Of a stretch of DNA of 64,000 nucleotides, positions 52,571 through 64,000 are shown in pieces. The stretch lies in the NCBI GenBank assembly GCA_028564925.1, contig CM053031.1:167674084-167738083 (forward strand). Direction: 5' to 3'. How positions within the stretch are numbered: position 1 is the stretch's first letter; the number at the start of each line of letters is the position of its first letter. Source of the DNA: Lithobates sylvaticus (lineage: Eukaryota > Chordata > Amphibia > Anura > Ranidae). The notes under the pieces are model-generated. The model worked only from the letters and a program-made list of their open reading frames with translations. It was not told the origin of the DNA and did not search any database. Both the position numbers and the translations under genes were made by a program.

Positions 52571-55500
52571 CTTCGGTATTTCTCATTTGTTCATCGACAG
52601 AGACAGCCTTCTATCTTCATAACGATAGGGTTATATCGCCTCCGCAGGAGTAGGACTAGGCAGAACTAAAAAAAAAATACTTGGCCACTCCCATGGGCCG
52701 TCCACAGTCAGTATATAACCCCCTCCCTGCTCTAGGTATTCGTTTTTTTTTTCTAGTCAGGAGTAAGGACCTGGTTCTCTGCCTGGATTTCTAGTCCTGG
52801 GAATTTTTGTTTGTTGTTTTTCTCTTTTTTCCTTTTTTTTTTTTTTTTTTCCTGGGCTGGGCGATAGACTGGATACTTGAGTCCAGGGGTCACCCCAGTC
52901 TGGCCAGCGAGCGCAGAGCTCAGCTACGTGCTAGGTCGGCCGTGACATAGTCCCACTGGTCAGGGGCTGGCCCTGCGAGTTAAAGGTCTCGCGATGTCGC
53001 ATACAACCAGGTCTTGGCCTGTGTCGCAGCGTTCCTCATGGCCGACAGCCCCCCACTTCGGCGGCAAGAAGGATCTGTCTGGGAGCGTTACCCGTGCACT
53101 TTGCTGGAGCAGTAAGTAACTGGCTTTCCCTGTAGGGGTGGGGGGCGCGGGTACTCCCTGGGGTGGTCGGTCCCTCTGCGGGTTCTCCTCCATCCCCCCC
53201 CCCTCCCTCCTTTCCTTACCGGGTGGGGCCCAGGAGGTGAGTGACCGGATGTCCGCTTTCGGGTGACCGGGCGCTGGTGGGGCGAAGGCCACCATTGTTC
53301 GTTTGGGGTCCGTGGGAGGTGCACTTGCGTCGGGCAGCTGAAAATTTTTAGTACGCGGGCAGGAGGCCCCGGGGCTGGCTGCGGGATCACGCCGCTCCCG
53401 TGGCTTTGCGGGCCTACTGGCCGGATACCGCTTGGGGGGCCAGCTGCTGAGGCCGCGCCACTCCCGCAATCTAGGATTGCAGCCTACAGGCGGATCGGTC
53501 CGGTCCCCATGCTCGCGGCAGACGGCCGAAAATGTAGGCTGTGGCTCTTGCAGCCTGCTGGGCCATGGCTGTGAGGGGCCTTGGTCGGTGCCCCCCCCCC
53601 CCCCCGAGAGGGGCCTTGTTCGCTGCCCCCCCCCGAGAGGGGCCTTGTTCGCTGCCCCCCGTGAGGGGCCTTGTTCGCTCCCCCCCCGTGAGGGGCCTTG
53701 TTCGCTCCCCCCCCGTGAGGGGCCTTGTTCGCTCCCCCCCCGTGAGGGGCCTTGTTCGCTCCCCCCCGTGAGGGGCCTTGTTCGCTCCCCCCCCCGTGAG
53801 GGGCCTTGTTCGCTCCCCCCCCCGTGAGGGGCCTTGTTCGCTCCCCCCCCCGTGAGGGGCCTTGTTCGCTCCCCCCCCGTGAGGGGCCTGGGTCGGTGCC
53901 CCCCCCCCCCGTGAGGGGCCTTGGTCGGTGCCCCCCCCCGTGAGGGGCCTTGGTCGGTGCCCCCCCCCCGTGAGGGGCCTTGGTCGGTGCCCCCCCCCCC
54001 CCGTGAGGGGCCTCGGTCGGTGCCCCCCCCCCCCCCGTGAGGGGCCTCGGTCGGTGCCCCCCCCCCCGTGAGGGGCCTCGGTCGGTGCCCCCCCCCCCCC
54101 CCCGTGAGGGGCCTCGGTCGGTGCCCCCCCCCCTGCGAGGGGCCTCGGTCGGTGCCCCCCCTCCCTGCGAGGGGCCTCGGTCGGTGCCCCCCCTCCCTGC
54201 GAGGGGTCTTGGTCGGTGCCCCCCCTCCCTGCGAGGGGCCTTGGTCGGTGCCCCCCCCCTCCCTGCGAGGGGCCTTGGTCGGTGCCCCCCCCCCTCCCTG
54301 CGAGGGGCCTTGGTCGGTGCCCCCCCCCTCCCTGCGAGGGGCCTTGGTCGGTGCCCCCCCTCCCTGCGAGGGGCCTTGGTCGGTGCCCCCCCTCCCTGCG
54401 AGGGGCCTTGGTCGGTGCCCCCCCTCCCTGCGAGGGGCCTTGGTCGGTGCCCCCCCTCCCTGCGAGGGGCCTTGGTCGGTGCCCCCCTCCCTGCGAGGGG
54501 CCTTGGTTGGTGCCCCCCCCCTGTGAGGGGCCTTGGTTGGTGCCCCCCGTGAAGGGGCTTTGGGTCTGTGCCCCCCGTGAAGCAGTAAACCTGGTTGCTG
54601 AGCTCTCTGGTTCCTCAGTGGTGCTGATACATGTATTTTGGGGGGCGACCCTGAATGGCATCATGTTGCGTCTTTATCTTGTCTGGTTACAAGATATTTT
54701 TCCGGCTGTGTTCCTCCAAATTTTTTTTTTTTTGCCTCCAAGGGCGTTTGTCGCCAGACTGCTGGCTGTTCTCCACGGGGGCCGAGCAAGCCCTGTTGCT
54801 GTAGAGTGTGATGGTCCCGGTTCCCATGCTGAGAACGGTTTTAGGGGTTTTATCCAAACCTGTTCAGTCTACAGGATGGAGGGCATGGTATATCTAATTC
54901 TGGACCTCAAGGCCCTGACCTCCCTTGTGGGGGTACAGTAGTTGAGGATGCAGTCCGTCCGCACAGCGGTGGCACTCCATGGGGATTTTCTAACTTCTAT
55001 CGACATCACGAATGCTACTTACGCATTCTGTTATGTGCCAGACTCCAGCACTTCCTCCGCTTTTGCTGTGGGTGCAGAGCATTAAGAGTGTGTGATGTTG
55101 CCCCTTTTGGGTCTGGCCACCGCTCCTCGGGTGTTCACGAGGTGTTGGCCCCAGATCTGGCGTGGTTAAGTTGGTGGGGGTTTGCGATCCTGGGCTGCCT
55201 GGATGATCTTCTTCTCCGGCTCCTCGACTACGCCGAGGAGCAACATAGTTCTTATACAAACCTTGACTGATTTCAGTTGGAGTCTATACTATAGGAAGTC
55301 TGCTTGGCCCTGCCAGATCGTTGGATTATCTGAGCCTGACCCGGGCTTCAGCTCTGGCCAGCGTGTTTCTTCTCCAGGACAATATTCCGGAAGTTGCATG
55401 CTGCGTTTTTTCATTTACTGTCCGGCAGGTGGGCTCCTCTGCGGATCTGCATGTGGGTGTTGGGTCCGACGTTATCTATTTTTTGTGGTGATTCCATTTG

Positions 55501-56710
55501 TACAGTTCCATACAAGCTCCTTTAGGGGAGATCCTGGCATAATGGGACAAATACCCAAGGTCTCTGCACAATCGGATTCAGCTGAGTCAGGAAACTAGAG
55601 TTTCCCTAGTCTGGTGGCTTCGCTCTCCGCTTCTTCGGTAGGGTAAATCCTTTCTCACCTTGTATTGAACAGGGTGACCACCAAGGCCAGTCTGTCCGGG
55701 TGGGGAGAGGTCCTAGGGTCGTTGGAAGTTGGTGTATTCCGGACTACCGAGTAATATCTTGGAGCTTCATGCGAACAGACTAGTTCTGGATCATGGACGG
55801 ATCGACTTCGGGGGCTCCCGGTATGGATCCAGTCAGGCAAGGCAATGGCGGTGGCTTATGTCCATCGCCAGGGTGGGCCAAAATAAGCTGTTGTTGTTGG
55901 CCCTGGCTGTTGCCAGTATTCTCCAGTGGGTAGAGCGTCTCGTTCTGGCCCTTTCTGCCATACGCTTTCCAGGAGTAGAATACTGTAAAACGGATACCTC
56001 AGTTGGTTAGGGTTGGACCACGGGGTGGCCCCTTCACTGGGCCGTGTTTCATCTTATTTGTCTCCGCTGGGGCATGCCTGTGGTAGATCTGTTTTGCTTC
56101 CTGGCTCATCAGCACGGTACCAAGGTTTCTGGATCTTCTGGCGGCTCTAGTGACCCATGTTTACTCTATGCCTTCCTCCTCTCCAGCCTCTGCTGTGGCT
56201 TTTTGGCAGGATCATGGCTGCCTGGATTCTGGTCATTTTATTGGCTCCGGATGGGTCCCGGTGCTCTGGGTATGCCAATCTTGTATTAGCCTTGGGATTT
56301 TTCATTTTCCCACCCCTCATGTTGGCACTGCTCTGTCAATGAACAAATGAGAAAATAGGATTGTTTGAGATTTTCAATTTGCTGGAAAAATAGAATTTTT
56401 TTTACTTACCGTAAAATCCATTTCTCTGAGTTCATTGACACACAGCACCCACCCCTCTATGGAGTTCTTTGCATACTTCTATTACTGCTTGCTACTAAAC
56501 GGAATACCTAGAGCAGGGAGGGGGTTATATACTGACTGTGGACGGCCCATGGGAGTGGCTAAGTGGTGTTTTTTTTTTTTTTTTTGTGGCCTAGTCCTAC
56601 TCTTGCAGAGGCGATGTAACCCTATCGTTATGACGAGAGACGGCTGTGTCTGTCAATGAACTCAGAGAAATGGATTTTACGGTAAGTAAAAAAATTATAT
56701 TTTTCCAGCA
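52571..56710 (+). mobile_element. DIRS-type retroelement fossil DIRS-C
   Basis: The left terminal repeat (about 52571-52750) is the inverse of the right one (about 56490-56700); for example GGGCCGTCCACAGTCAGTAT at 52695 faces ATACTGACTGTGGACGGCCC at 56529. A GC-rich leader (52750-53570) and a minisatellite (53572-54565) are followed by an ORF2-like region in which DIRS reverse transcriptase sequence is recognisable at about 54860-55060. A further inverted terminal segment lies at 56395-56445. It is broken in many places. Confidence 0.65.
53572..54565. repeat. C-rich minisatellite with variant blocks, inside DIRS-C
   Basis: About 33 units of 26-35 bp, each GAGGGGCCTTGGTCGGTG plus a C run of variable length. 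Variants are clustered: CCTTGTTCGCT units (53600-53880), CCTTGGTCGGTG with CCGTGAGG (53885-54000), CCTCGGTCGGTG (54008-54190), CCTTGGTCGGTG with CTCCCTGCGAGG (54190-54510), CCTTGGTTGG at the right end. The 397-, 241- and 171-codon frames here are artefacts of the repeat. Confidence 0.9.
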
Positions 56711-56890
56711 AATTGAAAATCTCAGTGACAATGAGTATTTCTAAAGTCAGATGTTCTGGTTGCCTCCTAGGGGTACCCATAAGTGACATTTATATTTATT
56801 ACTTTTATCAACCAGATTAACTATGTAACATGCTTGTTGTACTTCAACCAGCCGATCATTTTAAAAACAGTCCATGGTTTGATGTCCTAT
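56711..56890. other. No gene seen
   Basis: Short AT-rich sequence between DIRS pieces. Confidence 0.4.
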
Positions 56891-57560
56891 ACATATTGGA
56901 TCTTCATATTTGTATGTATACGGCAGAGGGCCGGTACCCCTTTTGGATAAGCCATCTTGCGTGGCGAAAGCATTCCCTTCTCCCTCTTGATTTGTCCATG
57001 AAGTCTGGGAAGGGTCCAAAGTGCCTTTTGCGTTTCCAAAAACGCTTGCTGTAAGGTACCCCTTTGGGGAGTCCCTTCTTCAGAAGTGGACTGTTTCACC
57101 AGTGTTTCACTGTCTCTAGGCTGCTCAAGGCAACCATGGGTCCAATAGAGTAATCTCAGGCTTCTAAGGGTCCAGGTGACCTACCTGGAGGGGGAGCAGA
57201 ATCCCTATGCCTTTTCTGCATTGGCGGACCTGTTGGTCTAGGCACTGCAGTTTGTCCGCTATACCTCTTGGCCGCAGTTCCCCTAGTTGCCGAGTCTGTC
57301 TCCTCAGTAGTGCTTAGACGTGTTTTTTGATTTTTCTTTATTGGGTTTTAACAAAAAAAACACTTTTGAAAATTAGACTTGTTTTGGGGGGCTACCCTGA
57401 ATGACATGTCGCGTTTTTTGTCCGGTTACAAGATAGTTTTCCGGCTGTGTCCCTTTTTAAAAATTTTTCTTTTTTTTTTTTTTTTCCCTCTTCGTCTTTC
57501 AGGACAGCCTACTTTGAGATGTAGTCTCCTCCCCTTCCTTCAGGAAACACTGCGCCAGCC
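56891..57560 (+). mobile_element. DIRS fossil fragment, related to DIRS-C
   Basis: The right part (57270-57460) is a diverged direct copy of 54580-54720: GGGGGGCTACCCTGAATGAC here, GGGGGGCGACCCTGAATGGC there. A short T- and A-rich insertion sits at about 57320-57375. The left part looks like ORF1-region sequence of the same family. Broken fragment with no terminal repeats. Confidence 0.45.
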
Positions 57561-60500
57561 CATAAATCTTTCTTCCCCCTGCCGGACTTCAGTTTTAGTG
57601 TTTCCTCCGGTGGGGAGACACTGTGCTCAGGAACCTGGTCGCTTCAGTCAGAGGACTGTGACCTATTTTGTGTTTCACTGCAGGGGAAGCAGGGGTTTTC
57701 CTATGTGGAAGGTGCGGTACTCACCCACCATGGCTAGCCACCCCACCCCATCCCAGCCGAGCGCGGTGGTGGTATGTGGGGGTCCTTTATCGTGTCCACC
57801 GGGACATTGCTGGGAGACAGCTCCGCTCTCCCTGTGTCTACATGGGCCGCAATGTTTGGAACTCGCGGGCCGGACGACGGGCGACGTCACTTCCGGTAGA
57901 GGGCGGAGGTTGACTCTTTGACACGCGACTTCCGGGTCGCGGAGCCGATAAAAGGACCGGGCACAGGCTGGAGATGGGTCGTGAGCGCGCACAGGCAATC
58001 GCAAGACTCAGGGAACAACCACCTCAGGATGTCCGAAGCTGAGCCTCAAACGGACGTTCCCTCCAGCCTTCCAAAGGTAAGAGCGCCCTGGGGAAGGTAG
58101 CTCTATACCCAAGGGCTGTCCCTCCTAGGCTTAGTTCCGGTTTTAGGGGGGACAGACCCCCTGGGTAGTCAGGGGGTGGGGGAGGCCCAGATCCCTGCAC
58201 ATAAAAAAGGGTCTAGGGCACTCCCTGGTGGTATCCTGCAAAAGCCTGTATGCTGATTTTTTGTCTGCCTTTTTTGTTTCCTTACTGTTTCAGAAAGCTA
58301 CGGAAAAATCATCTAAATCTACTCACAGTTCCAGAAGGAAGTGTGCCTCCTGTAGGGAGATTCTCGGGGAGACCTGGACAAAGGTCCTTTGCAAGTGCTG
58401 TATAGATTCCCTAGTCAGGGAAAGAGACTCTGAGCAGGAATCGGGTCTCGCAGCCTCAGTCAAGGAGCTTTCATCCACTTTCTCCTCATTTAAAACTTTG
58501 TTGAAAGTTTCCAGCTCCCCACCAGTCTCCCTACTCAGGATACCACCCCGCCACAGGCTCAGGGTTCCACACCTGCTAGATCTGCCACTAAGATTAGAGC
58601 AGGGGAAGTTTCATGCCCTTCCGAGGTGGAGCCCAGGCAGCCAGACAGTACCTCCTCCGATTCACAGGAGGGGTCTGAGGGGGAGGACCAGGACGGGGAG
58701 TCCAGAAAGCCCTCCAGATACAAGTTATCCCTGGATGAGGTAGATGACCTCTTGGGAGCAATACATACTACCCTCGGTATTCAGGTGGACAGAAAGCCCC
58801 TAACCCTACATGATCAGATGTACAAGGGCTTGGGGGAACCAAAGAAAAGAGTGTTTCCTGTGCACGAGGTGCTAATAGAAACAATCAAGAAGGAGTGGCA
58901 GGATCCGGAAAGAAAGCCCTTCTTCTCCAGATCTTTGAAGAGAAGGTTCCCTTTCTCAGAGGATCCTGATTCTATTTGGAATAAAAATCCCAAATTAGAC
59001 GCTGCCTTCAGTCAAGTTTCCAGACCCACAGATCTGGCATTTGAGGACATGGGGGCCTTGGCAGACGTAATGGACAAGAGGATAGATTCCCTTCTTAAAA
59101 AGACTTGGGACTCTACAGTGGGTAATTTAAAACCCGAGATGGCCGTTACTGTGGTGGCCCGCAACCTTGAGCACTGACTCTCCCAAATACAGGAGCACAT
59201 TGAGGCGGGCACTGCTAAGGATACTATACTAGCCTCCTTTCCCATCATTCTGCGAGGAGACGCGTACATTGCAGACGCCTCGGCAGAGTCAGTTCGGATG
59301 TCGGCCAGGTCTGCAGCTCTGGCCAACTCCGCTAGACAAGCTCTTTGGCTCAAAACTTGGCCTGGTGACAGCGCCTCCAAGGCCAAGTTATGCGGAATTC
59401 CCTTAACAGGGGACCTGCTTTTTGGCCCAGGTTTGGACACAGTCCTTGACCGCACGGCAGACCGGAAAAAGTCCTTTACGATCAAACGTAAGGCTCCAGC
59501 TCAGGCTAAGAAAGGGTTTCGCCCTCAAAAACACAAGGAAAACCAAAAGCCAGAAGGTCAAAAGAAAACCTGGGGGCAGAAAGGCAAGGGCAGAGGAGGG
59601 GTGATTTTTCGTTCTCCTGAACAGCCCCGTAAGAGCCAATGACCCTCCAAGCTTGGTGGGAGGAAGACTGGGGGCCTTCCTCTCCCAGTGGGAGACAATC
59701 TCTCACAACCAATTTATTCTGGGGGTCATAAGAAGGGGGTATCACTTGGAATTCTCTTCTCCCCCCCCCCCCCCCCCAGAAGATTTCTGGTCACACACCT
59801 TCCCGGGTGCAGGGAAAAGGCCAATGCCCTAATGGGAGCCCTAAGCGATTTGGAACAGCAAAATATAATTTGCAGAGTACCAAAGGCAGAGGCAGGGATG
59901 GGGTCTACTCACACATATTCGTGGTGAGAAAACCCTCGGGGAAGTTCAGGCTAATTCTGAACTTAAAACCCCTGAACAAGGCAGTAACCTACAAAAAATT
60001 CCGTATGGAATCAATTTACTCGGTCAGATCCCTCCTGCCCCCCAACTGCTTTATGGTCTCGCTGGACCTCAGGGACGCTTATCTACACGTCCCCATTGCC
60101 GAGAACTCCCAAAAGTTCCTGCGGCTAGCAGTAGACTTAGGGGACCTAATAGTGCGCCTACAGTTGCAGGCACTGCCCTTCGGGCTATCCTCCTTGCCCC
60201 GCATGTTCACGAAGGTGTTGGCGGAGGCTATGGCCTTTCTTCGTCTCCAGGGTGTGGCTGTAATAGCCTACCTAGACAATCTGCTTCTTTTTGCAATGTC
60301 TCCAGATCAACTAATAAAGGATCTCGAGGTAACAAAAAGTCTTGTTGAGCCTGGGGCGGCTGCTGAATTTGGAAAAATCCAATTTGATCCCCTCTCAGCG
60401 CATCACATACCTAGGGTATTTGCTAGACTCAACACTATTAAGGGTTTTTCTTCCCCTAGAAAAGGTTCAGAAGCTGGAAAAGGCAGTGGCCTTCCTTCAG

Positions 60501-62150
60501 TGCAGCCATCAGGTCACTATAAGATACCTGATGTCAACTCTGGGCCTACTAACCTCCACCCTCCCGGCTGTGCAGTGGGCAGCTCTGCACTTCAGGCCCC
60601 TTCAGTCTTTTATCCTAAAGGTATGGGACCACAGCCAGGAAGAGCTAGACAGACTGGTGTACGTCCCAGGCCAGGTAAAAAGATCCCTGTGGTGGTGGAG
60701 GAAGGTAATTAACCTGTCACAAGGTCGCCTGTGGATTATACCGACCTCGCAGATGGTAACCACGGATGCAAGCGGCAGGGGCTGGGGAGCTCATCTGGGA
60801 CCCCTGCTAGCCCAGGGCACCTGGAAGGACGACTAGGTAGAAAAATCGTCCAACTGGAAGGAATTGAGGGCAGTAGGGCTAGCCCTCAAGTCTTTTGAAA
60901 AAGAGCTCCAGGGCCACCACACTCAGGTGCGGTCGGACAATTCATGCACCGTGGCCTACCTAAACAAGCAGGGCGGCACAAGAAGCAAGGTCCTGTTAGC
61001 CCTAGCGTCAGAAATACTGAACTGGGCAGAGGAACACCCTCTCGTTATCGGCAGTATTCCTAAGAGGCGAGAAAAATACTATAGCAGATTTTCTCAGCCG
61101 CAGGAGACTGAGAGAGGGCGACTGGGTTCTCAACCAGGAGGCCTTCGATCTCATCTCAGGAAGGTGGGGACTTCCGGAGATGGACCTCTTTGCATCAAAG
61201 ACCAATGCTAAGACCCACTGTTTTTTCTCCCTAAACGGGGGAGAAGGCGCATTGGGGATGGACGCCCTATCTCAGAGCTGGCACTTCAGGGTGTGTTATG
61301 CCTTTCCGCCTCCAGCCCTGTTGCCAGCTGTCCTGAGGAAATTTCAGATGGATTTTAGTGGCACCACACTGGCCCAAGAGGGCTTGGTTCTCACTGCTAA
61401 AACAGCTGACAGTAGAACCTCCCCTTGTCCTTCCATCTCAAGAAGATGTTCTCTCCCAGGGCCCAGTCCTTTGTCCACAGGTCCATCGGTGGAAGCTTGC
61501 GGCCCGGCTACTGAGGAGGGCATACTAAGATCCAAAGGATTTTCAGAGAAATTAGTCTCTACCCTCCTCGGTAGCAGGAAAAGAGACGCGCAGGATATAC
61601 AGGAAGGTCTGGCTCCGCTTTAATGCATGGTGCTTAGAGTACTCCTTTTCAGCGCAGAATCCCACTGCTGTATTGGAATTCCTACAATGTGGGGCAGACA
61701 AGGGCCTGTCTATTAGCACCCTTAAGGGTCAAGTGTCAGCATTAAACTCATACTTAGAAAAACCTCTGGCCTCCAACCCCTGGGTGGCCAGGTTCTTCAG
61801 GGCTCTGTCCAGGCAGAGACCAGTCAAAGGTCCCCCTTTTCCTAAGTGGGACCTGTCATTGGTCTTGCAGACCCTGACGGGACCCCCCTTTGAACCTCTG
61901 GGAGAGTGTTCACTAAGGGAACTTACCCTAAAAATAGCATTTTTAGTTGCAGTAACTACTGCCAGGAGGGTTAGTGAAATTGAGGCATTATCAATTAGAC
62001 CCCCCTTTTTTGTTTTTCCAGATCGGATTGTCTTCAGAACTGATCCGGCTTTTTTACCTAAAGTGATTTCCAGTTTTCACAGGAGTCAAGAGATAGTTTT
62101 ACCTTCTTTTTGTTCTAACCCCTCAGGTGAAAGGGAGTTAAAATTTAGTT
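57561..62150 (+). mobile_element. DIRS-type retroelement fossil DIRS-D, best preserved copy
   Basis: In order: GC-rich leader with a promoter-like stretch, ORF1 (gag-like, about 58029-59640), and ORF2 with reverse transcriptase (about 59930-60700; LDLRDAYLHVPI and AYLDNLLLF are visible), RNase H (about 60750-61100) and a region leading into a tyrosine recombinase (about 61670-62140; VAVTTARRVSEIEALS). A short intron with GTAAG and TTTCAG borders seems to lie near the start of ORF1; introns have been reported in some DIRS-like elements. It has a handful of breaks, fewer than the other DIRS copies, so is likely the youngest. The right side gives way to a minisatellite. Confidence 0.75.
57881..57955 (+). 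promoter_or_regulatory. Promoter-like elements in the DIRS-D leader
   Basis: A CRE-like GACGTCAC at 57883-57890 and a TATA-like GATAAAAGG at 57947-57955 lie about 80-145 bp ahead of the first ATG of ORF1 (58029). They look like an internal pol II promoter. No functional evidence. Confidence 0.4.
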
Positions 62151-62160
62151 TTCTGACACT

Positions 62161-62373
62161 GTCCTCTGCCCCACTGACACTGTTCCTCTGCCCCACTGAC
62201 ACTGTTCCTCTGCCCCACTGACACTGTTCCTCTGCCCCACTGACACTGTTCCTCTGCCCCACTGACACTGTTCCTCTGCCCCACTGACACTGTTCCTCTG
62301 CCCCACTGACACTGTTCCTCTGCCCCACTGACACTGTTCCTCTGCCCCACTGACACTGTTCCTCTGCCCCACT
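62161..62373. repeat. 22-bp minisatellite, about 10 units
   Basis: Near-identical units of CTGCCCCACTGACACTGTTC plus CT. It joins DIRS-D sequence on the left and a flank on the right that is duplicated at 63641. Confidence 0.95.
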
Positions 62374-62816
62374 GACTCCGACCACCCCCTTTCCCAAAAG
62401 CACTGTGAAAGCATATATTTAAAAAATAAAACCCCACCCTCCCATCATGGTACAAAAATAAATATAAAAAAAAAAAAAAAAATGTAATTGTAAAAATGTA
62501 AAAAAATAAAAAAAAAATCCACTGGTCCCAAAAACCTTTTGAAAAAAAAAAAAAAAATTTAATTGTAAAATTATCTGACACTGTCCACTATCCTGACACC
62601 ATCCTGCATGTACTACCCACCACTGTACACTCCGCATCCCTGTGATTCGCACCGCATTGCTGTTCAGATCACATGCGATGTCTGTGCGATGCAATTTCAG
62701 CCATGCCAACTGTATGGCTGAAAAATGTGGATAGTCAGAAATCGCATCACATTCGGACCAAACTCGCACAGGACCCTTTTTTTGGTCCGCACCAGAATAG
62801 CATGGGTGTTCACACG
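62374..62816. repeat. Duplicated flank, copy 1
   Basis: GACTCCGACCACCCCCTTTC through GGTGTTCACACG matches 63641-64000 almost base for base apart from about 80 bp of A-rich sequence near 62470-62560 missing from copy 2. It contains a TGTGATTCGCACCGCATTGC stretch resembling Harbinger-type MITE interiors. Confidence 0.9.
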
Positions 62817-63000
62817 TGTCTGTATATTCATATAAAGTGTACTACAGCTTCTACAAATGAACCTAGATCTAAGAATGGAGGACAGGTCTTTTTCTGAATG
62901 GGACACAGAGCGTTCGTTACCGATCACTCTGTGACCTGTGATAACTGAGCAGAGTAACCTGTGTGTTCCTCTGCTCAGTGTATGAATGGAGAGGAGACGC
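62817..63000. other. Spacer between the two minisatellite units, no gene seen
   Basis: Short sequence with GAGCAGAGTAACC...TGCTCAGTG partly inverted segments. Nothing coding. Confidence 0.5.
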
Positions 63001-63640
63001 TGTCTTCCCTCCACTGCCCCGCTGACACTGTCCACTGCCCCGCTGACACTGTCCACTGCCCCGCTGACACTGTCCACTGCCCCGCTGACACTGTCCTCTG
63101 CCCCGCTGACACTGTCCTCTGCCCCGCTGACACTGTCCTCTGCCCCGCTGACACTGTCCTCTGCCCCGCTGACACTGTCCTCTGCCCCGCTGACACTGTC
63201 CTCTGCCCCGCTTACACTGTCCTCTGCCCCGCTTACACTGTCCTCTGCCCCGCTGACACTGTCCTCTGCCCCGCTGACACTGTCCTCTGCCCCGCTGACA
63301 CAGTCCTCTGCCCCGCTGACACAGTCCTCTGCCCCCCTGACACTGTCCTCTGCCCCGCTGACACTGTCCTCTGCCCCGCTGACACTGTCCTCTGCCCCGC
63401 TGACACTGTCCTCTGCCCCGCTGACACTGTCCTCTGCCCCGCTGACACTGTCCTCTGCCCCACTGTCCTCTGCCCCACTGTCCTCTGCCCCACTGTCCTC
63501 TGCCCCACTGACACTGCCCCACTGTCCTCTGCCCCACTGTCCTCTGCCCCACTGTCCTCTGCCCCACTGACACTGCCCCACTGTCCTCTGCCCCACTGAC
63601 ACTGCCCCACTGTCCTCTGCCCCACTGACACTGCCCCACT
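63001..63640. repeat. 21-bp minisatellite with 15- and 36-bp derivative units
   Basis: About 22 units of CTGCCCCGCTGACACTGTCC plus T (early units end CCA instead of CCT), then shorter CCCCACTGTCCTCTG units and composites from about 63450. As 21 is a multiple of three, most frames stay open on both strands; none is a gene. Confidence 0.95.
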
Positions 63641-64000
63641 GACTCCGACCACCCCCTTTCCCAAAAGCACTGTGAAAGCATATATTTAAAAAATAAAACC
63701 CCACCCTCCCATCATGGTACAAAAATAAATATAAAAAAAAATGTAATTATAAAATTATCTGACACTGTCCACTATCCTGACACCATCCTGCATGTACTAC
63801 CCACCACTGTACACTCCGCATCCCTGTGATTCGCACCGCATTGCTGTTCAGATCACATGCGATGTCTGTGCGATGCAATTTCAGCCATGTCAACTGTATG
63901 GCTGAAAGATGTGGATAGTCAGAAATCGCATCACATTCAGACCAAACTCGCACAGGACCCTTTTTTTGGTCCGCACCAGAATAGCATGGGTGTTCACACG
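63641..64000. repeat. Duplicated flank, copy 2 (runs off the window)
   Basis: Second copy of 62374-62816, with a shorter A-rich section. The duplication continues to the window edge, so a third unit may lie beyond. Confidence 0.9.

Noticed and set aside
53471-54664. 397-codon proline/glycine-rich open frame on the - strand and partners on +
   Set aside because: It follows the C-rich minisatellite; all frames stay open because the repeat lacks stops.
58077-58293. Host gene first exon and intron near 58 kb
   Set aside because: The splice-like borders are followed by DIRS ORF1 and ORF2 sequence, so they belong to the DIRS-D fossil.
62161-63640. CRISPR array
   Set aside because: Units are contiguous with no variable spacers and the context is vertebrate; these are minisatellites.
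62697-63722. 341- and 254-codon frames with a GAEDSVS-type repeat
   Set aside because: Direct product of the 21-bp minisatellite, open on both strands.

Overview
The window reads as vertebrate nuclear intron sequence, most likely from a frog. It is almost wall-to-wall interspersed repeats: Tx1/L1-type LINEs, several DIRS-type tyrosine-recombinase retroelements, a Uribo-like piggyBac, many TTAA-bounded, hAT and PIF/Harbinger MITEs, long foldback elements, and TA/TG microsatellites. The frog assignment rests on the mix of repeat families as I remember them and has not been searched. There are no bacterial-type operons, and no rRNA, tRNA or CRISPR genes that I can support.

The only host protein-coding signal I find is a pair of small exons on the + strand, at 29629-29720 and 52247-52381. 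Both have canonical splice borders and compatible phase (0/0). Together they read as a stretch resembling the SETDB1-binding coiled-coil region of ATF7IP/ATF7IP2. The gene would run left to right, with a 22.5 kb intron between the two exons.

Layout. 1-3.7 kb: broken piggyBac with a tRNA-derived SINE inside its transposase. 3.7-17 kb: a DIRS fossil (DIRS-A) split by a full-length antisense L1 (L1-A) that keeps a 15-bp target duplication and itself carries at least five later insertions. 17-20.5 kb: MITEs, then a pair of inverted DIRS-type terminal repeats around a foldback element. 20.6-27.1 kb: a second antisense L1 (L1-B). 27.1-29.2 kb: GC-rich repeat, microsatellite and hAT MITE. 29.6 kb: exon. 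30-33 kb: mixed repeats. 33-39 kb: reverse-strand DIRS fossil (DIRS-B) holding a TTAA element with a probable solo LTR and a Harbinger MITE. 39-43.5 kb: foldback fragment, hAT and TTAA elements. 43.5-46.1 kb: 5'-truncated antisense L1 (L1-C) with a 595-codon open frame. 46-47.4 kb: two Harbinger MITEs. 48-52 kb: foldback element with a 14-bp target duplication, opened by later insertions. 52.25 kb: second exon. 52.6-62.15 kb: DIRS-C, a DIRS fragment and the better preserved DIRS-D. 62.15-64 kb: 21/22-bp minisatellites with a duplicated flank.

The features that most deserve a second look are the two exons, the foldback elements with 14-bp target duplications, and the splice-donor-like sequence at the DIRS termini. 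L1, SINE and DNA-transposon remnants are described in detail. DIRS and LTR remnants are treated only as fossils.
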